Shown here one piece after another: positions 44,661-55,135 of a DNA stretch of 64,000 bases. Source of the DNA: Phycisphaerae bacterium (GTDB lineage: Bacteria; Planctomycetota; Phycisphaerae; UBA1845; UTPLA1); the NCBI GenBank assembly GCA_019636475.1, contig JAHBXN010000010.1, positions 1 to 64,000 on the forward strand, written 5' to 3'. The position numbers and the translations under genes were made by a program. How positions within the stretch are numbered: position 1 is the stretch's first letter; each line of letters starts with the position of its first letter. The notes under the pieces were generated by a model that was given only the letters and a program-made list of their open reading frames with translations, ran no database searches and had not been told where the DNA came from.

Positions 44661-45955
44661 CAAGAAGCCAAGCGACAATTGGAGAGATCAAGCGGGAGAC
44701 GCAAGGCCCGGCGTTTCTGGATCGTCTCGCGCGAACGATCGTGACCACCGCATTCTCCCGAATTCAGCGCGGTCGTCTTACGGTGGCCACCGATGGCGAA
44801 ATCGAGAGCTTCGGCTCGACGACCGGCGACTGCCAACTCGATGTGACGCTGCGAATTCGAGACTCGCGTGCGTGGCGTGCGATCGCATTTGGCGGAACGG
44901 TCGGCGCGGGCGAATCCTACGGGCGCGGATGGTGGTCGGCGAGCGATCTAATCGAACTCATTCGGGTCATCATCGACAACGAAGCTGCCATGATGGCGCT
45001 GGACTCAGGCTGGGGCCGGATCATGTCGCCGATCAACCGGCTTCGTCATTGGCTGTCGCGAAACACGCGTGCGGGCAGCCGTCGCAACATCGCGGCGCAC
45101 TACGATATCGGCAACGATTTCTACCGGCTGTGGCTCGACGAAACGATGGCGTACTCCTCGGGCGTATTCGAGCGACCAGAGAGTACGCTCTCCGAAGCCT
45201 CGGTCGCGAAGTTTGATCGGATCTGCCGAAAGCTCCGGCTCTCACCGGCCGACCGGGTCATCGAGATCGGCACCGGTTGGGGCGGATTCGCAATCCATGC
45301 GGCAAGAGAGTACGGCTGCCACGTGACGACCAGCACGATCTCCAGGGCGCAGTATCAGTCGGCATGCGAGCGCGTGACAGCCGCCGGATTGACCGATCGG
45401 GTGACAGTACTCAGCAAAGACTATCGCGATCTCGAGGGCGTTTTCGACAAGCTTGTATCGATCGAGATGATTGAAGCCATCGGCTGGCAGCAATTTGACA
45501 CCTTCTTCGGCAAGTGTGCGTCACTGCTCGCGCCGCAGGGCGAAGCGTGCATTCAAGCGATCGTGATCGGAGACCGCCACTACGAAGCAGCAAAGCGCGA
45601 CGTTGACTTCATCAAACGCCATATCTTTCCCGGCAGTTGCATTCCGTCGATCGGCGCCTTGGCGCGCTCAATCGCCACGTCCAGCGATCTGACGATGAGC
45701 CACCTCGAACAATTCGGAACCCACTACGCACGCACGCTGCGGTGCTGGAGAGACCGGTTAAACGCCCACTCGGACGAGGCCCGGCGGCTGGGACTGTCTG
45801 AAGAGTTTCTGCGTCTGTGGGAGTTTTACCTTTGTTACTGCGAAGGCGGTTTCGCGGAGCGCCGGCTCGATGTGGTGCAGATGCTTCTTAAGAAACCGCG
45901 TAATACGACGCCCGCGCTGCTGCCGGCGCTCGAGCAGGACGCCTGGCGGCCATGA
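44654..45955 (+). CDS. cyclopropane-fatty-acyl-phospholipid synthase family protein (1)
   Basis: 433 residues from the ATG at 44654 (an upstream TTG is less likely). The N-terminal domain ([17 protein letters not shown]) and [23 protein letters not shown] are hallmarks of CFA synthases; [16 protein letters not shown] binds [12 protein letters not shown] supplies the catalytic Glu. The enzyme transfers a methyl(ene) group from SAM to an unsaturated lipid acyl chain. It overlaps DUF1365 by 7 bases. Confidence 0.92.
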   Translation: MLTRSQATIGEIKRETQGPAFLDRLARTIVTTAFSRIQRGRLTVATDGEIESFGSTTGDCQLDVTLRIRDSRAWRAIAFGGTVGAGESYGRGWWSASDLIELIRVIIDNEAAMMALDSGWGRIMSPINRLRHWLSRNTRAGSRRNIAAHYDIGNDFYRLWLDETMAYSSGVFERPESTLSEASVAKFDRICRKLRLSPADRVIEIGTGWGGFAIHAAREYGCHVTTSTISRAQYQSACERVTAAGLTDRVTVLSKDYRDLEGVFDKLVSIEMIEAIGWQQFDTFFGKCASLLAPQGEACIQAIVIGDRHYEAAKRDVDFIKRHIFPGSCIPSIGALARSIATSSDLTMSHLEQFGTHYARTLRCWRDRLNAHSDEARRLGLSEEFLRLWEFYLCYCEGGFAERRLDVVQMLLKKPRNTTPALLPALEQDAWRP

Positions 45956-45989
45956 ACCGCGAGCGTTCCACACGGCGATCAAGGCGACC

Positions 45990-46559
45990 ATGCAACGAAT
46001 GATCATAAATATCCTGTTGTTTCAGGCGACGTGGTTTGCCGCAATCTTTGGGGCGGCGCAGGGGCACGCATGGCCTGGCCCCTTGTTCGCGACGATCACT
46101 CTGGTCATACACCTTCTGATGAGGACACATAGGGCGGTCGAAGCGCGACTCGTGCTGAGCTGCGCATTGATCGGGTTTGTAGTGGATTGTCTCTGGGCAC
46201 GCCTGGGTATCTTGAGCTTCGCGGCAGAGATGCCGCGTTCGTGGCCCTGCCCGCTGTGGATGCTTTCAATCTGGATCGGATTTGCCACGACGCTCAACGG
46301 CGGCCTTGCTCGACTTCAACGCAGGTTTCTTCTGGCCGCCGTGATCGGCGGAGTCAGCGGCCCGATCGCCTATTCAGCGGCCGAGTCGATTGGCGCGATT
46401 TTGATTCATGGCTCGCGCGTGCCGGCGCTTTGTCTCATCGGCGGAGGCTATGCAGTCCTGCTGCCGATCATGCTTCGCCTCGCATCGGCCTGCGTAAAGC
46501 GACGCGGGGCCGTGGGAAACGCCTGCGTTATCGCATCGACGGCGGAGGCTCGAGCCTGA
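45990..46559 (+). CDS. DUF2878-like membrane protein
   Basis: 189 residues from the ATG at 45990 (AAGG upstream); the open frame reaches back into the CFA gene but without membrane protein character. Five to six hydrophobic helices, with NILLFQATWFAAIFGAAQG at the start and WPCPLWMLSIWIGFATTLN in the middle, the usual DUF2878 marks. Its position between CFA and DUF1295 genes supports the assignment. Function unknown, probably a lipid-linked membrane protein. Confidence 0.75.
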   Translation: MQRMIINILLFQATWFAAIFGAAQGHAWPGPLFATITLVIHLLMRTHRAVEARLVLSCALIGFVVDCLWARLGILSFAAEMPRSWPCPLWMLSIWIGFATTLNGGLARLQRRFLLAAVIGGVSGPIAYSAAESIGAILIHGSRVPALCLIGGGYAVLLPIMLRLASACVKRRGAVGNACVIASTAEARA

Positions 46560-46560
46560 A

Positions 46561-47349
46561 ATGGACGCGATACGGCTATTAATCTTTGCGGCCGCGATCA
46601 TGAGCCTCATCATGCTCATGCTCTGGGCCTTGCAGCAGCGAACGCAGAACGCCGGGCCGGTCGATCTTGCATGGTCGGCAGGCATCGGGCTGGTGACGCT
46701 GTTTTACGCTGCATTCTCGCCTGGATTCGCCGGACGACGCGCGCTGGTGGCTGCCATGACCGGAATCTGGTCCATGCGGCTCAGTATCCATCTTTGGCGA
46801 CGCATCCGCCGAGAGCCGGAGGATGGTCGCTATCAAGCGATTCGCGAGGAAAAAGGCGTGCGTGCGGCATCCTGGTTCTTCTGGTTCTATCAGTTTCAGG
46901 CGGTGCTGGTGATTCTCTTTTCAGTGCCTCCGCTCATTGCGATGCGCGCCGCGCCGGCACACCTGACGGCATTGGACTTTCTCGGAGCGCTGATCGCAGT
47001 CATTGCGATCGTCGGAGAGTCCGTCGCCGATCTGCAACTGAGCGCGTTTCGCGCTCGGCCGGAAAATCGCAATCGCACCTGTCGTGAAGGGCTCTGGCGA
47101 TACTCGCGGCATCCGAACTATTTTTTCGAGTGGATCCACTGGTTCGCCTATATCGCCGTCGGCGCAACCGCATCCTTCGGCTGGCTGACTCTGGCGGGTC
47201 CGATCCTGATGCTGTTTTTCCTGTTCAAGATCACCGGAATTCCACCGACTGAAGCTCGCGCGCTGGCATCGCGAGGAAACGACTACCGTGAGTATCAAAG
47301 GACGACCAGCGTTTTCTTCCCGTGGATTCCGAAGGAGACATCTCCATGA
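46561..47349 (+). CDS. DUF1295 (steroid 5-alpha-reductase-like) membrane protein
   Basis: 262 residues, multi-pass. [12 protein letters not shown] near the start and [20 protein letters not shown] near the end are the family hallmarks; the second resembles the C-terminal motif of steroid reductases and isoprenylcysteine methyltransferases. A role in reducing or modifying a fatty acyl or isoprenoid chain is inferred. It begins 1 base after the DUF2878 stop and ends in an ATGA overlap. Confidence 0.88.
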   Translation: MDAIRLLIFAAAIMSLIMLMLWALQQRTQNAGPVDLAWSAGIGLVTLFYAAFSPGFAGRRALVAAMTGIWSMRLSIHLWRRIRREPEDGRYQAIREEKGVRAASWFFWFYQFQAVLVILFSVPPLIAMRAAPAHLTALDFLGALIAVIAIVGESVADLQLSAFRARPENRNRTCREGLWRYSRHPNYFFEWIHWFAYIAVGATASFGWLTLAGPILMLFFLFKITGIPPTEARALASRGNDYREYQRTTSVFFPWIPKETSP

Positions 47350-48512
47350 ACGCAGACGCCCCGATCTCGACCCAATCCCGCGTCTCGATGCGCTCGACGC
47401 GCGAAGCCGAGCGTGACCCGTCGATCGCTTCCGTGCGACCCGCGGCCCGAGAGCGGGCAGCCGGCGACCTGATGTCGCGACTGCTCGATCTGGCGGAACG
47501 AGGCTGGATTCCGGAATCGCTTATTCGCGCCGGCATTCGCAGGCTGCTCTCGGAGGGCCTGAGAGAGCGAGCGGATGGCGGACCGGACGCCATGCAGGAC
47601 CGGCTCTCGGAACTGCTGGACTCCCTGCGCACGGGACCGATCGCGATCGAGACCCGCGCCGCGAACGAGCAGCACTACGAGCTTCCTCCGGAATTCTTCG
47701 GGATATGCCTTGGCAGGCATCGCAAGTACAGCGGTTGCTATTGGCCTCGAGGAATCAGCACACTCGATGAGGCCGAGGAGGCATCACTCCGAGTCACCTG
47801 CGACCACGCCGACCTTCACGACGGCCAGCGGATTCTGGAACTGGGCTGTGGCTGGGGTTCGCTTTCGCTCTGGATGGCCGCGCGATACCCGAATTCCGAA
47901 CTGGTGGCTGTTTCGAATTCCGCACCGCAGCGATCTTTCATTCAATCGCAGTGCGAGCGTCGCGGCATCACGAATCTTCTGGTCATCACGGCAGACATGA
48001 ACGTCTTTCAGCCGCAGGGGCAGTTTGATCGCGTCGTCTCCGTCGAGATGTTCGAGCATATGCGAAACCACGAACGCTTGATGTCGCGCATCTCCGATTG
48101 GCTCAGGCCGGGGGGGAAACTGTTCGTCCATATCTTCGCCCACGGCCGAACGGCATACCTCTTTGAAGATCGCGGTCCGTCCGATTGGATGTCGCGCCAT
48201 TTCTTTACCGGCGGAATCATGCCCTCGGACGACATGCTGCTGCACTTTCAGCGGGACCTGAAACTGGAGCGGCGGTGGCGGCAGGACGGCACTCACTATG
48301 CCCGCACCGCCGAAGCCTGGCTCCAAAATCTGGACGCGGGCGAAGCTGAAGCGTTTCGCCTCCTGGAGGGAGTGTACGGCAGAGAGCATGCCCGCCGATG
48401 GCTGATGCGCTGGCGGATTTTCTACATGGCCTGTGCCGAGCTGTTCGGCTATCGAGGCGGCACGGAATGGTGGGTCTCGCACTATCGCTTCGTGAAACCC
48501 ACGTCCGATTGA
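47346..48512 (+). CDS. cyclopropane-fatty-acyl-phospholipid synthase-like methyltransferase (2)
   Basis: 388 residues from the ATG at 47346 in an ATGA overlap with the DUF1295 gene. It differs from the first CFA gene: [20 protein letters not shown] replaces the AHYD motif, then [16 protein letters not shown], and the catalytic region [13 protein letters not shown]. This subtype is related to the fatty acid methylases acting on vaccenate in Rhodobacter-type furan fatty acid synthesis and to plant N-methyltransferases. Having two divergent enzymes in one operon suggests sequential methylations. Confidence 0.87.
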   Translation: MNADAPISTQSRVSMRSTREAERDPSIASVRPAARERAAGDLMSRLLDLAERGWIPESLIRAGIRRLLSEGLRERADGGPDAMQDRLSELLDSLRTGPIAIETRAANEQHYELPPEFFGICLGRHRKYSGCYWPRGISTLDEAEEASLRVTCDHADLHDGQRILELGCGWGSLSLWMAARYPNSELVAVSNSAPQRSFIQSQCERRGITNLLVITADMNVFQPQGQFDRVVSVEMFEHMRNHERLMSRISDWLRPGGKLFVHIFAHGRTAYLFEDRGPSDWMSRHFFTGGIMPSDDMLLHFQRDLKLERRWRQDGTHYARTAEAWLQNLDAGEAEAFRLLEGVYGREHARRWLMRWRIFYMACAELFGYRGGTEWWVSHYRFVKPTSD

Positions 48513-48967
48513 GGTTGGGAATTCTCGGGACTTGACTGGCGGGAACCGTAAAAAAGGACGAGCGTTCCTGACGCACCGTGCGCCGGGAGACGCTCGCCTC
48601 ATGGGATAGGGTGTCGCGGAAATATCGTGAATGAGCGGTTCACGACGGGGATTGCAACAGGAATTTCGACGGGTACCGCACCGACGCGAAGCCGCCCATG
48701 AACGGCTCCTGTTCTCGCGGAGTCGCCGATCGTGCCGGCCCGGCCGGCTTGCAACAGCCGCCGAAGGCTCGATCGATCGTTCCTGATACTTCGCCCCAAC
48801 ACCAATCGCAGAATCGACCCACTCATGGATCGAATCACCAGCCCCTGGACTCGCCGCCCGCCGCGGCCTGATCCGACGTGCGGATCGAGCCGGGCGATCA
48901 GTTCGCCTCGTCTCACCAGAAGACGGACTGCGCGCCAAAACGGCTACTATTGAATTTTGGACGGGAA
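48513..48967. other. intergenic between convergent genes
   Basis: About 455 bases with no supported gene. A minus-strand frame (48599-48916) has Arg/Val-rich composition but no ribosome binding site. CGAGCGT near 48561 and ACGCTCG near 48592 could form a stem closing the lipid operon; no T-run. Confidence 0.4.
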
Positions 48968-49669
48968 TTACTCGGGTTTTCGTATCAGCACGGCCTGATT
49001 CACATAGAGCGGACCGAGGGTTCGTCCTAGACGATCGAGGCGACGGAGGAGCGGTTGTGTGCCGCCGATCACGAAAGGAAATAGATGTATGCCTGTTGAT
49101 ATCTCGCAGGCGCCGCCGAATTCGCGGACCCATCGTCGAAGTTCGAACCAGCCCGGCCAGTTCTCTAATCCCTGGTAGGGTCGGAGACCCAGCAGGCCGG
49201 CAATCGTACACGACCAGCGCCATGTCCAATTCGGGCTGGTAATCACGGCCAGACCGCCCGGACGACAGACGCGGATTATTTGGCCGACGGCGGCTCGGGG
49301 ATCCGGGGTGTGCTCAATGCACTCCGACGAGATGACGACATCAAAGGCGCCCGAAGCGAATGGCAGGCGTGTGACATCTCCGCAGGCGGACGACGTCGTA
49401 CATCGCTGCCGCGTACGCCGTAGAAGCATCGGCCCGATGTCGAGACTGGTAACGCGTGCGCCGCGGCGGTCTGCCCACTCGCTGAATCGGCCCGTCCCGC
49501 AACCCGCGTCAAGGAGGCGAAGACCGGTCAGATCAATCCCGCCCAGTAACTCCTCGAACACCACTTCCAGTCGACGGGCGACGTCGTACTCGTTCATGAG
49601 GTCGTCAAACGAGTCCGCGATCGTGTCGTAGAACCGCGATTTCTGTTTTGTCGTTGCGGCACTGCTCAT
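48968..49669 (-). CDS. class I SAM-dependent methyltransferase
   Basis: 233 residues. LLDAGCGTGRFSEWA is motif I, DIGPMLLRRTRQRC follows, and FDVVISSECIEHTPDP then VCRPGGLAVITSPN are motifs of ubiquinone/lipid-type methyltransferases. It is translated in ATGA overlap after a glycosyltransferase, so its substrate may be a polyprenyl- or glycan-linked intermediate made by that enzyme. Exact reaction unknown. Confidence 0.88.
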   Translation of the reverse strand: MSSAATTKQKSRFYDTIADSFDDLMNEYDVARRLEVVFEELLGGIDLTGLRLLDAGCGTGRFSEWADRRGARVTSLDIGPMLLRRTRQRCTTSSACGDVTRLPFASGAFDVVISSECIEHTPDPRAAVGQIIRVCRPGGLAVITSPNWTWRWSCTIAGLLGLRPYQGLENWPGWFELRRWVREFGGACEISTGIHLFPFVIGGTQPLLRRLDRLGRTLGPLYVNQAVLIRKPE

Positions 49670-50919
49670 GTCGTTTGGGTGGCGTAGCTGGCCTCTTCCA
49701 GTCGCATCGTGCGAATGCGCGACTCGATGTTTGTCAGCGATTGATCAGGGTTCTGCAAATCGGTCTCAGCCGCGCCAATCCGAGCGGTGATGAGATTCAC
49801 CGCATCGTGCCGTCGAAGAACCGGCGCCGGCCTGATGGAACCGAACTCCGTTTCATTTCCATGCGGCGCAGTCGTATCGATCGATGCAACGCCTGCGCAC
49901 GCGCGGCCTGCCGCTCCGCACGATTCGGCAATTACAAAGGACGGGCGGCCCAGATTCGCAGTGAACAACCGCCCAAGATACTCACCCAGCAGACCGATGC
50001 AGACGAGTTGAACGCCGCTTAGCAGCGCAATCAATCCGGCGATGGACGCCCAACCGGACACGGCCCGCGGACTGAAAATTCCGATGTAGGCAATGTAGCA
50101 GAGATATACGAACGACAAACCCGCGAATCCCATTCCAACGAACGTGGCCAGCCGCAGCGGCGCGATTGAGAAGCTCATCAACCCGTGAATTGCCAGCGAG
50201 ATCATTCGAATCAGCGAGTACTTCGATTCGCCGCTGATTCGCGGATTCGTTTCATAAGAAATCCTGATCGAATCGCAACCGAGCCAAGCCACCAATCCGC
50301 GCAGAAAGGGAACGTGCGATCCATCGCGCGTGATGATGTCCACGACGCCGCGGTCGAGCAGGCGAAAATCCGAGGAAGCCTGCGGCATCGGCACATCAGA
50401 CAGTGCCGAGAAGATTCGACCGAACAGACGCGATGTCGTGCGCTTGAAAAATGAGGCCCCGTCTTTGTCTGACCGCACCATTTCGACAACCCGTGCGCCG
50501 TCGCGCCATTTCTCAAGCATTGCGGGAATGAGCCGGGGTGGATGTTGTCCGTCCGCATCCATCGTGATGACAGCGCGACCGCGTGCGACCTTCAGGCCGG
50601 CGATCAGGGCCGCCTGATGACCGAATCGTCGCGTCAGACGGATGCCCTGCCACGCGGAGTGTCTTTTCACGGCCGCCTGAATCTCGCGCCACGTGTTGTC
50701 GGTGCTTCCGTCATCAACAATTACGACTTCGTAGAAGTGGCCGCGCAGGGCGGTTTCGATCTGCTGGATCAGTATCGGCAGGACCGCCTGCTCGTTTAGC
50801 GCGGGGATTACGATGGAAAACGCGGGCGTCGGCGAAAGACCATCCGAACGCAGATTGACCGACGGACCCAAGGCGTGGCTACGAAGCAATGACTCGGAGA
50901 AATCCCGGAAAGCGGCCAT
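49666..50919 (-). CDS. glycosyltransferase family 2, membrane-bound
   Basis: 417 residues. FSIVIPALNEQ, VVIVDDGSTDNTW and ITMDADGQHPP form the GT-A nucleotide-sugar site. Two C-terminal membrane helices (LATFVGMGFAGLSFVYLCY; LIALLSGVQLVCIGLLGEYLGR) resemble those of GtrB/DPM1-like enzymes that charge polyprenyl phosphate with a sugar. The C-terminal 90 residues are a polar extension not usual in the family. First gene of a two-gene unit with the methyltransferase. Confidence 0.9.
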   Translation of the reverse strand: MAAFRDFSESLLRSHALGPSVNLRSDGLSPTPAFSIVIPALNEQAVLPILIQQIETALRGHFYEVVIVDDGSTDNTWREIQAAVKRHSAWQGIRLTRRFGHQAALIAGLKVARGRAVITMDADGQHPPRLIPAMLEKWRDGARVVEMVRSDKDGASFFKRTTSRLFGRIFSALSDVPMPQASSDFRLLDRGVVDIITRDGSHVPFLRGLVAWLGCDSIRISYETNPRISGESKYSLIRMISLAIHGLMSFSIAPLRLATFVGMGFAGLSFVYLCYIAYIGIFSPRAVSGWASIAGLIALLSGVQLVCIGLLGEYLGRLFTANLGRPSFVIAESCGAAGRACAGVASIDTTAPHGNETEFGSIRPAPVLRRHDAVNLITARIGAAETDLQNPDQSLTNIESRIRTMRLEEASYATQTT

Positions 50920-51386
50920 AACACACCCTCTAACGGCAGCCTGGATCGCCGTCGCGCCGGCAGCAAACGGATCACCGGTCGGATTGGCCGACGCATTGAA
51001 GCGCCCCAGACTGACACAGCTTTATCGACCGCGTGCCGTTCGCCTGTTTGAAGGGAACCCACCATTCGGTCAATCCGGGAAGTGACGCGCAGAGATTGCG
51101 CATCGACCCGGCAGAGCAAAGAAACGACATCCCGAAACCCTTGCGGCCGGTCCTGCCGGGGCAGATGCAAGCATGGCCGGCACGCCTGCGTGCATCGCGG
51201 TCGCGCGTTTCCAGGTCAAACCAACACCGCAGCAGTCTGGATTTCAAGCATTTTTCACGCTTCTGCAAATCGTTCGCGCGGCGCAGTGGATGCTCACGAT
51301 GTCGTCGGCGCTGACCGAAGATCCTTTCAGCCCAATGGTTTCCGCTGAGGATTATTCGCCTGATCCTTGCGCTGGATCGACAAGGT
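50920..51386. other. divergent intergenic region
   Basis: About 470 bases between the leftward glycosyltransferase and the rightward histidine kinase. No supported gene; several Arg-rich open frames are noise. Confidence 0.4.
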
Positions 51387-53924
51387 ATGAAGCCAACAGC
51401 ACCATCCGCCGTTGCGCCCTCTTCGAGCCAATCAGATGATTTGGTGCAGTCACGGCGCGGCTCGCGCTCACATACACAGTTCAAACCGACGGACAGCGTC
51501 GGCGGAGCCATTCAACCTGCCGGTCGTGGGATGCAGGTGCACGAGAACACCGAACGCCTCCGCGCGATTGTTGAGACTGCCGTCGACGGCATCATCACGA
51601 TCGACTCCGAGGGTGTGGTCGAGACCATGAACCCCGCAGCCGAACGCATGTTCGGATTCACCGGTGACGAATTGATCGGACGCAACATCACGGAGCTGAT
51701 GCCCGAGCCCTACCGGAGCAAACACGATTCGTATCTGCAGCGTTACCTGACGACGGGTGAGCGACGCATCATCGGCATCGGGCGCGAAGTGCTCGGCCTT
51801 CGGCGCGATGGCAGCACTTTTCCGATGGAGCTTGCTGTCAGCGAGATGCACTTGAATGGCCGTCGGATGTTTACAGGTATCGTTCGTGATATTACGGAGC
51901 GCCGCGCCGCGGAAGAGAAGCTCCGGCGACTATCCGCCCTACTGGACGACTCGAATGACGCCATCAAGTTGCTCGATCTGAGTGGAAACATCACAGCCTG
52001 GAACTCCGGGGCCGAACGGCTCTATGGATATACCGAGTCAGTCGCGCTGAAGATGAATATCCGCGAGCTCCTGCCGCATGACCGCAGTTCGGAAATCTCG
52101 GAGGCGATCGAGCGTTTGAAGCGTGGAGAGCGGATTCCTCCGTTCGAGACAAACCGCGTCGCGGCGAACGGCCACGTGCTCGACATTCAATGCACGCTGA
52201 CATTGCTGAAAGGCCGAGGAGGCCAACCAGACACCATTGTCGTCACGGACCGTAACATTACCGAGCGAAAACAACACGAGGCAGCACTGCGCGGAAGCGA
52301 AGCCAAGACGCGTGCGATCGTCGAGGCAGCCGTTGATGCGATCATCACCATTGACGCCAGCGGCCTGATCGAATCGGCGAATCGAGCGGCCGAACGACTC
52401 TTCGGGTACGACGCGGCAGATCTGATCGGCCACAACGTGAGCATGCTGATGCCTTCGCCATATCGGGAGGAACACGACTGCTATATCCGGCGATATCTTC
52501 GCACCGGGGTCAAAAAGATCATCGGTCTGGGACGGGAAGTGTACGGACGCCGGCGGAACGGGACAACATTTCCGATGGAACTTGCAATCAGCGAACTGCG
52601 TGTCGATGATCGCATCATGTTCACGGGAATCGTGCGCGACATTTCCGAACGAAAGCAGTTTGAACAGGAACTCACCGAACGGACGGCCGTCGTCGCGGAA
52701 ACCAATCGCATCCTTCAGGAGGCGAATTCAAGAGCTGAAGAGGCGACCGCGGCCAAGAGCGCATTTCTCGCCAATATGAGCCACGAGATCCGAACGCCGA
52801 TGACCGCGATTCTCGGATTTGCTGAGCGGCTGCAGGACGGCGAACTCAACGAAGCGGAAAGAAATTCGGCCATAGAGACGATTCGACGCAACGGCGAGCA
52901 CCTCCTGCAGATCATCAACGACATCCTGGATATCTCCAAGATCGAAGCGGGCAAGATGAAAGTCGAGCATATTCGATGCTCCCCGATCGAGATCGTCCAA
53001 GATGTTATCTCGCTGATGAAAGTCCGTGCGGATGCCAAGGGTCTCGCACTCGAAGTCGAATGCGCCGGCGCCGTGCCTGAGACCATTGAAAGCGATCCAA
53101 CGCGCCTGAGGCAGATCCTGGTCAACCTGGTCGGCAATGCCATTAAGTTCACGCAGAAGGGTTCGATCCGAATCGAATGCAGACTCCTGGAAAACGACGA
53201 AGGACCCAAGATGCAGTTCATGGTTGCGGACACGGGAATCGGCATGTCGCCTCTTGAGATTGAGCGGATATTCATGCCGTTTTCGCAGGCCGACCCCTCG
53301 ACCACGCGGAAGTTCGGCGGTACGGGACTGGGACTTATGGTCAGCCACCGTTTCGCGCAAATGCTTGGCGGCACGATCACTGTCGATAGCAAACCGGAAG
53401 AAGGCAGCCGATTCTGCGTTGTTGTCTCCGCCGGGCGGCTTGATGGCGTCAGGATGGCACACGACTGGCATCGAACGAATTTATCGGCCGAGAATGTGCC
53501 CACCCGGCCCGATGCGGATTCCGAGCCGCTGGACTGCCATATCCTCCTGGCAGAGGACGGCATGGACAACCAACGATTGATTGAGCACATTCTGACCAGG
53601 TCGGGCGCGACGGTTCAGGTCGTCGAAAACGGCCGAATGGCGATTGACGCCGTTATGGCGACACTGAAGGCATCCGGTCGCTCCGCCGCGGAGCGGAAAT
53701 TCGACCTCATTCTGCTTGACATGCAGATGCCCGAGATGGATGGCTACGAGGCCGCCATCAACTTGCGCAAGATCGGCTTTGTTAATCCGATCATCGCGCT
53801 GACGGCGCATGCGATGTCCGGCGACCGCGAGAAGTGCCTTGCCGCGGGCTGCGACGAATATGCCACCAAGCCGATCAATCGAAAAGCGCTGCTGAACCTG
53901 ATACGCTCGCGAATCAGAAAGTAG
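51387..53924 (+). CDS. hybrid sensor histidine kinase with three PAS domains, two FixL-like
   Basis: 845 residues, no membrane segment, so cytoplasmic. PAS1 (about 55-175) has RSKHDSYLQRY...IIGIGREVLG: His113, Arg119 and Arg133 match the spacing of the FixL proximal heme His and its two Arg. PAS2 (about 183-295) lacks these. PAS3 (about 305-425) has EEHDCYIRRY...IIGLGREVYG with His363, Arg369 and Arg383. The kinase core follows: ANMSHEIRTPMTAILGF (His466), the N box LVNLVGNAIKFT, and GGTGLGL. A receiver with LLDMQMPEMDG closes the chain. It may sense oxygen or another ligand. No response-regulator gene is adjacent. Confidence 0.9.
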   Translation: MKPTAPSAVAPSSSQSDDLVQSRRGSRSHTQFKPTDSVGGAIQPAGRGMQVHENTERLRAIVETAVDGIITIDSEGVVETMNPAAERMFGFTGDELIGRNITELMPEPYRSKHDSYLQRYLTTGERRIIGIGREVLGLRRDGSTFPMELAVSEMHLNGRRMFTGIVRDITERRAAEEKLRRLSALLDDSNDAIKLLDLSGNITAWNSGAERLYGYTESVALKMNIRELLPHDRSSEISEAIERLKRGERIPPFETNRVAANGHVLDIQCTLTLLKGRGGQPDTIVVTDRNITERKQHEAALRGSEAKTRAIVEAAVDAIITIDASGLIESANRAAERLFGYDAADLIGHNVSMLMPSPYREEHDCYIRRYLRTGVKKIIGLGREVYGRRRNGTTFPMELAISELRVDDRIMFTGIVRDISERKQFEQELTERTAVVAETNRILQEANSRAEEATAAKSAFLANMSHEIRTPMTAILGFAERLQDGELNEAERNSAIETIRRNGEHLLQIINDILDISKIEAGKMKVEHIRCSPIEIVQDVISLMKVRADAKGLALEVECAGAVPETIESDPTRLRQILVNLVGNAIKFTQKGSIRIECRLLENDEGPKMQFMVADTGIGMSPLEIERIFMPFSQADPSTTRKFGGTGLGLMVSHRFAQMLGGTITVDSKPEEGSRFCVVVSAGRLDGVRMAHDWHRTNLSAENVPTRPDADSEPLDCHILLAEDGMDNQRLIEHILTRSGATVQVVENGRMAIDAVMATLKASGRSAAERKFDLILLDMQMPEMDGYEAAINLRKIGFVNPIIALTAHAMSGDREKCLAAGCDEYATKPINRKALLNLIRSRIRK

Positions 53925-54127
53925 GCGGCATCCTTCCCAGCGCTCCGGCCGTTGGCATTCGCGCCGAAGCGGCGCCGGACAACGCGCTCCACATGCGCGC
54001 ATGGGATCTGAACCACCCGCTGCGCATGACAGCGAACACAGCCTGCCGGCGAGCGGCAGCAACTTTCGCTTGACAAACGCAATCAAAGAAACTCCGAAGC
54101 CGTGTGGGCAGACGGAAGTGAGCGGAA

Positions 54128-54198
54128 CTGGCCCCCAAGGATTCGAACCTTGACAAACAGATCCAGAGTCTGTCGTGCTACCGTTACACTAGGGGCCA
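54128..54198 (-). tRNA. tRNA-Gln (CTG anticodon)
   Basis: Read on the minus strand, a perfect 7-bp acceptor stem (TGGCCCC/GGGGCCA), the D-arm TAGTGTAACGGTAGCA, an anticodon stem ACAGA/TCTGT with loop CTCTGGA (anticodon CTG), and the T-arm AAGGTTCGAATCCTT. The discriminator base is G at 54128. CCA is not encoded. Standard, complete tRNA. Confidence 0.95.
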
Positions 54199-54390
54199 AG
54201 TGTCGGAATGATCATACTACGCAGACTCGAAATCATGTCAAGTATCGAGCAGCAGCCATCAATTCGCGTCAGGGCGCCTGTGCTTTTCAGTCGTGTGGAA
54301 TGATGAATGCGAGGATCTTCCCGGAGACTGCCTGGCGACGATTTGCGGGCGAGACTGAAACGTTGGAGGGGTTTCGCAGGCGCTGCGGCC

Positions 54391-54906
54391 TCAGCGCCTG
54401 CGCAGCCGACGATGCAGGCCGGCACCGAGAAACGCAGCGGAAACGACGGCGAGCGGGACCAAGCTTCCAAGCCCGCAGATCGTCGGTGGCAGCGTGGGAA
54501 CCAATCCGACGACTGTGCTGTCGGCATATCCCCCCACCAGAGTCACCCGACCAAGATGCACGGTCCGCTCGCAATCAAAGGGCGGCAAGATGCGGTAAGT
54601 AAACTCCGTTGTGCCGTTGAATCCGTACTGCGGGGTGAAAACGAATTCGAGCGGCGAGCCGCCGGTGGGCTGCAACGTGCCACCGAGCGGATAGGTGAAG
54701 ACGGTGACCTGCCCTACTCCGAGGTTCTTCACGTTCAGATGAAACACAGACGGTCGACCGGGCGTCACGACGACAACCTGGTCGGTACTCTCGGGACAGG
54801 CAATCGTCTGCGCCTCACCGGATTGCGGCGCGGCGCCAACCATCCGGATGACGCAGGACAGCGCTGCACACGACAACGCGATGTTGAGTGCGGATGATTT
54901 CAACAT
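54391..54906 (-). CDS. secreted protein with Ig/cadherin-like domain and C-terminal anchor
   Basis: 171 residues from the ATG at 54906. A signal peptide (MLKSSALNIALSCAALSC) is followed by a domain with FVFTPQYGFNGTTEFTYRI, typical of bacterial cadherin-like repeats. The C-terminus CGLGSLVPLAVVSAAFLG then HRRLRRR is a hydrophobic helix plus Arg cluster, like a sorting signal of the PEP-CTERM/MYXO-CTERM kind but without PEP. Role unknown. Lies 190 bases from the tRNA. Confidence 0.68.
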   Translation of the reverse strand: MLKSSALNIALSCAALSCVIRMVGAAPQSGEAQTIACPESTDQVVVVTPGRPSVFHLNVKNLGVGQVTVFTYPLGGTLQPTGGSPLEFVFTPQYGFNGTTEFTYRILPPFDCERTVHLGRVTLVGGYADSTVVGLVPTLPPTICGLGSLVPLAVVSAAFLGAGLHRRLRRR

Positions 54907-55135
54907 GGCTTCCCTCACCTGCCACAATGCGAACACACGAGCGCCGCAATGACCGGCGCGAACCAACGGCGATTTTCATGAGTCTCGCAAAATCGGGAAC
55001 GTCCCGTGCCCGCGCGGTTGGCGGGTCGAGCGCATTCACCTGACTATATGCAGACGATTAGGCGAAGTAATTGGAATCTGGGAAATGCAAACCGTCGCCG
55101 CGCCGCTTATCGGATCTCGAATGAAATGCCCTGAA

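Noticed and set aside
47784-49229. 481-codon minus-strand open frame
   Set aside because: Antisense to the second CFA-like gene and overlapping the methyltransferase; no motif.
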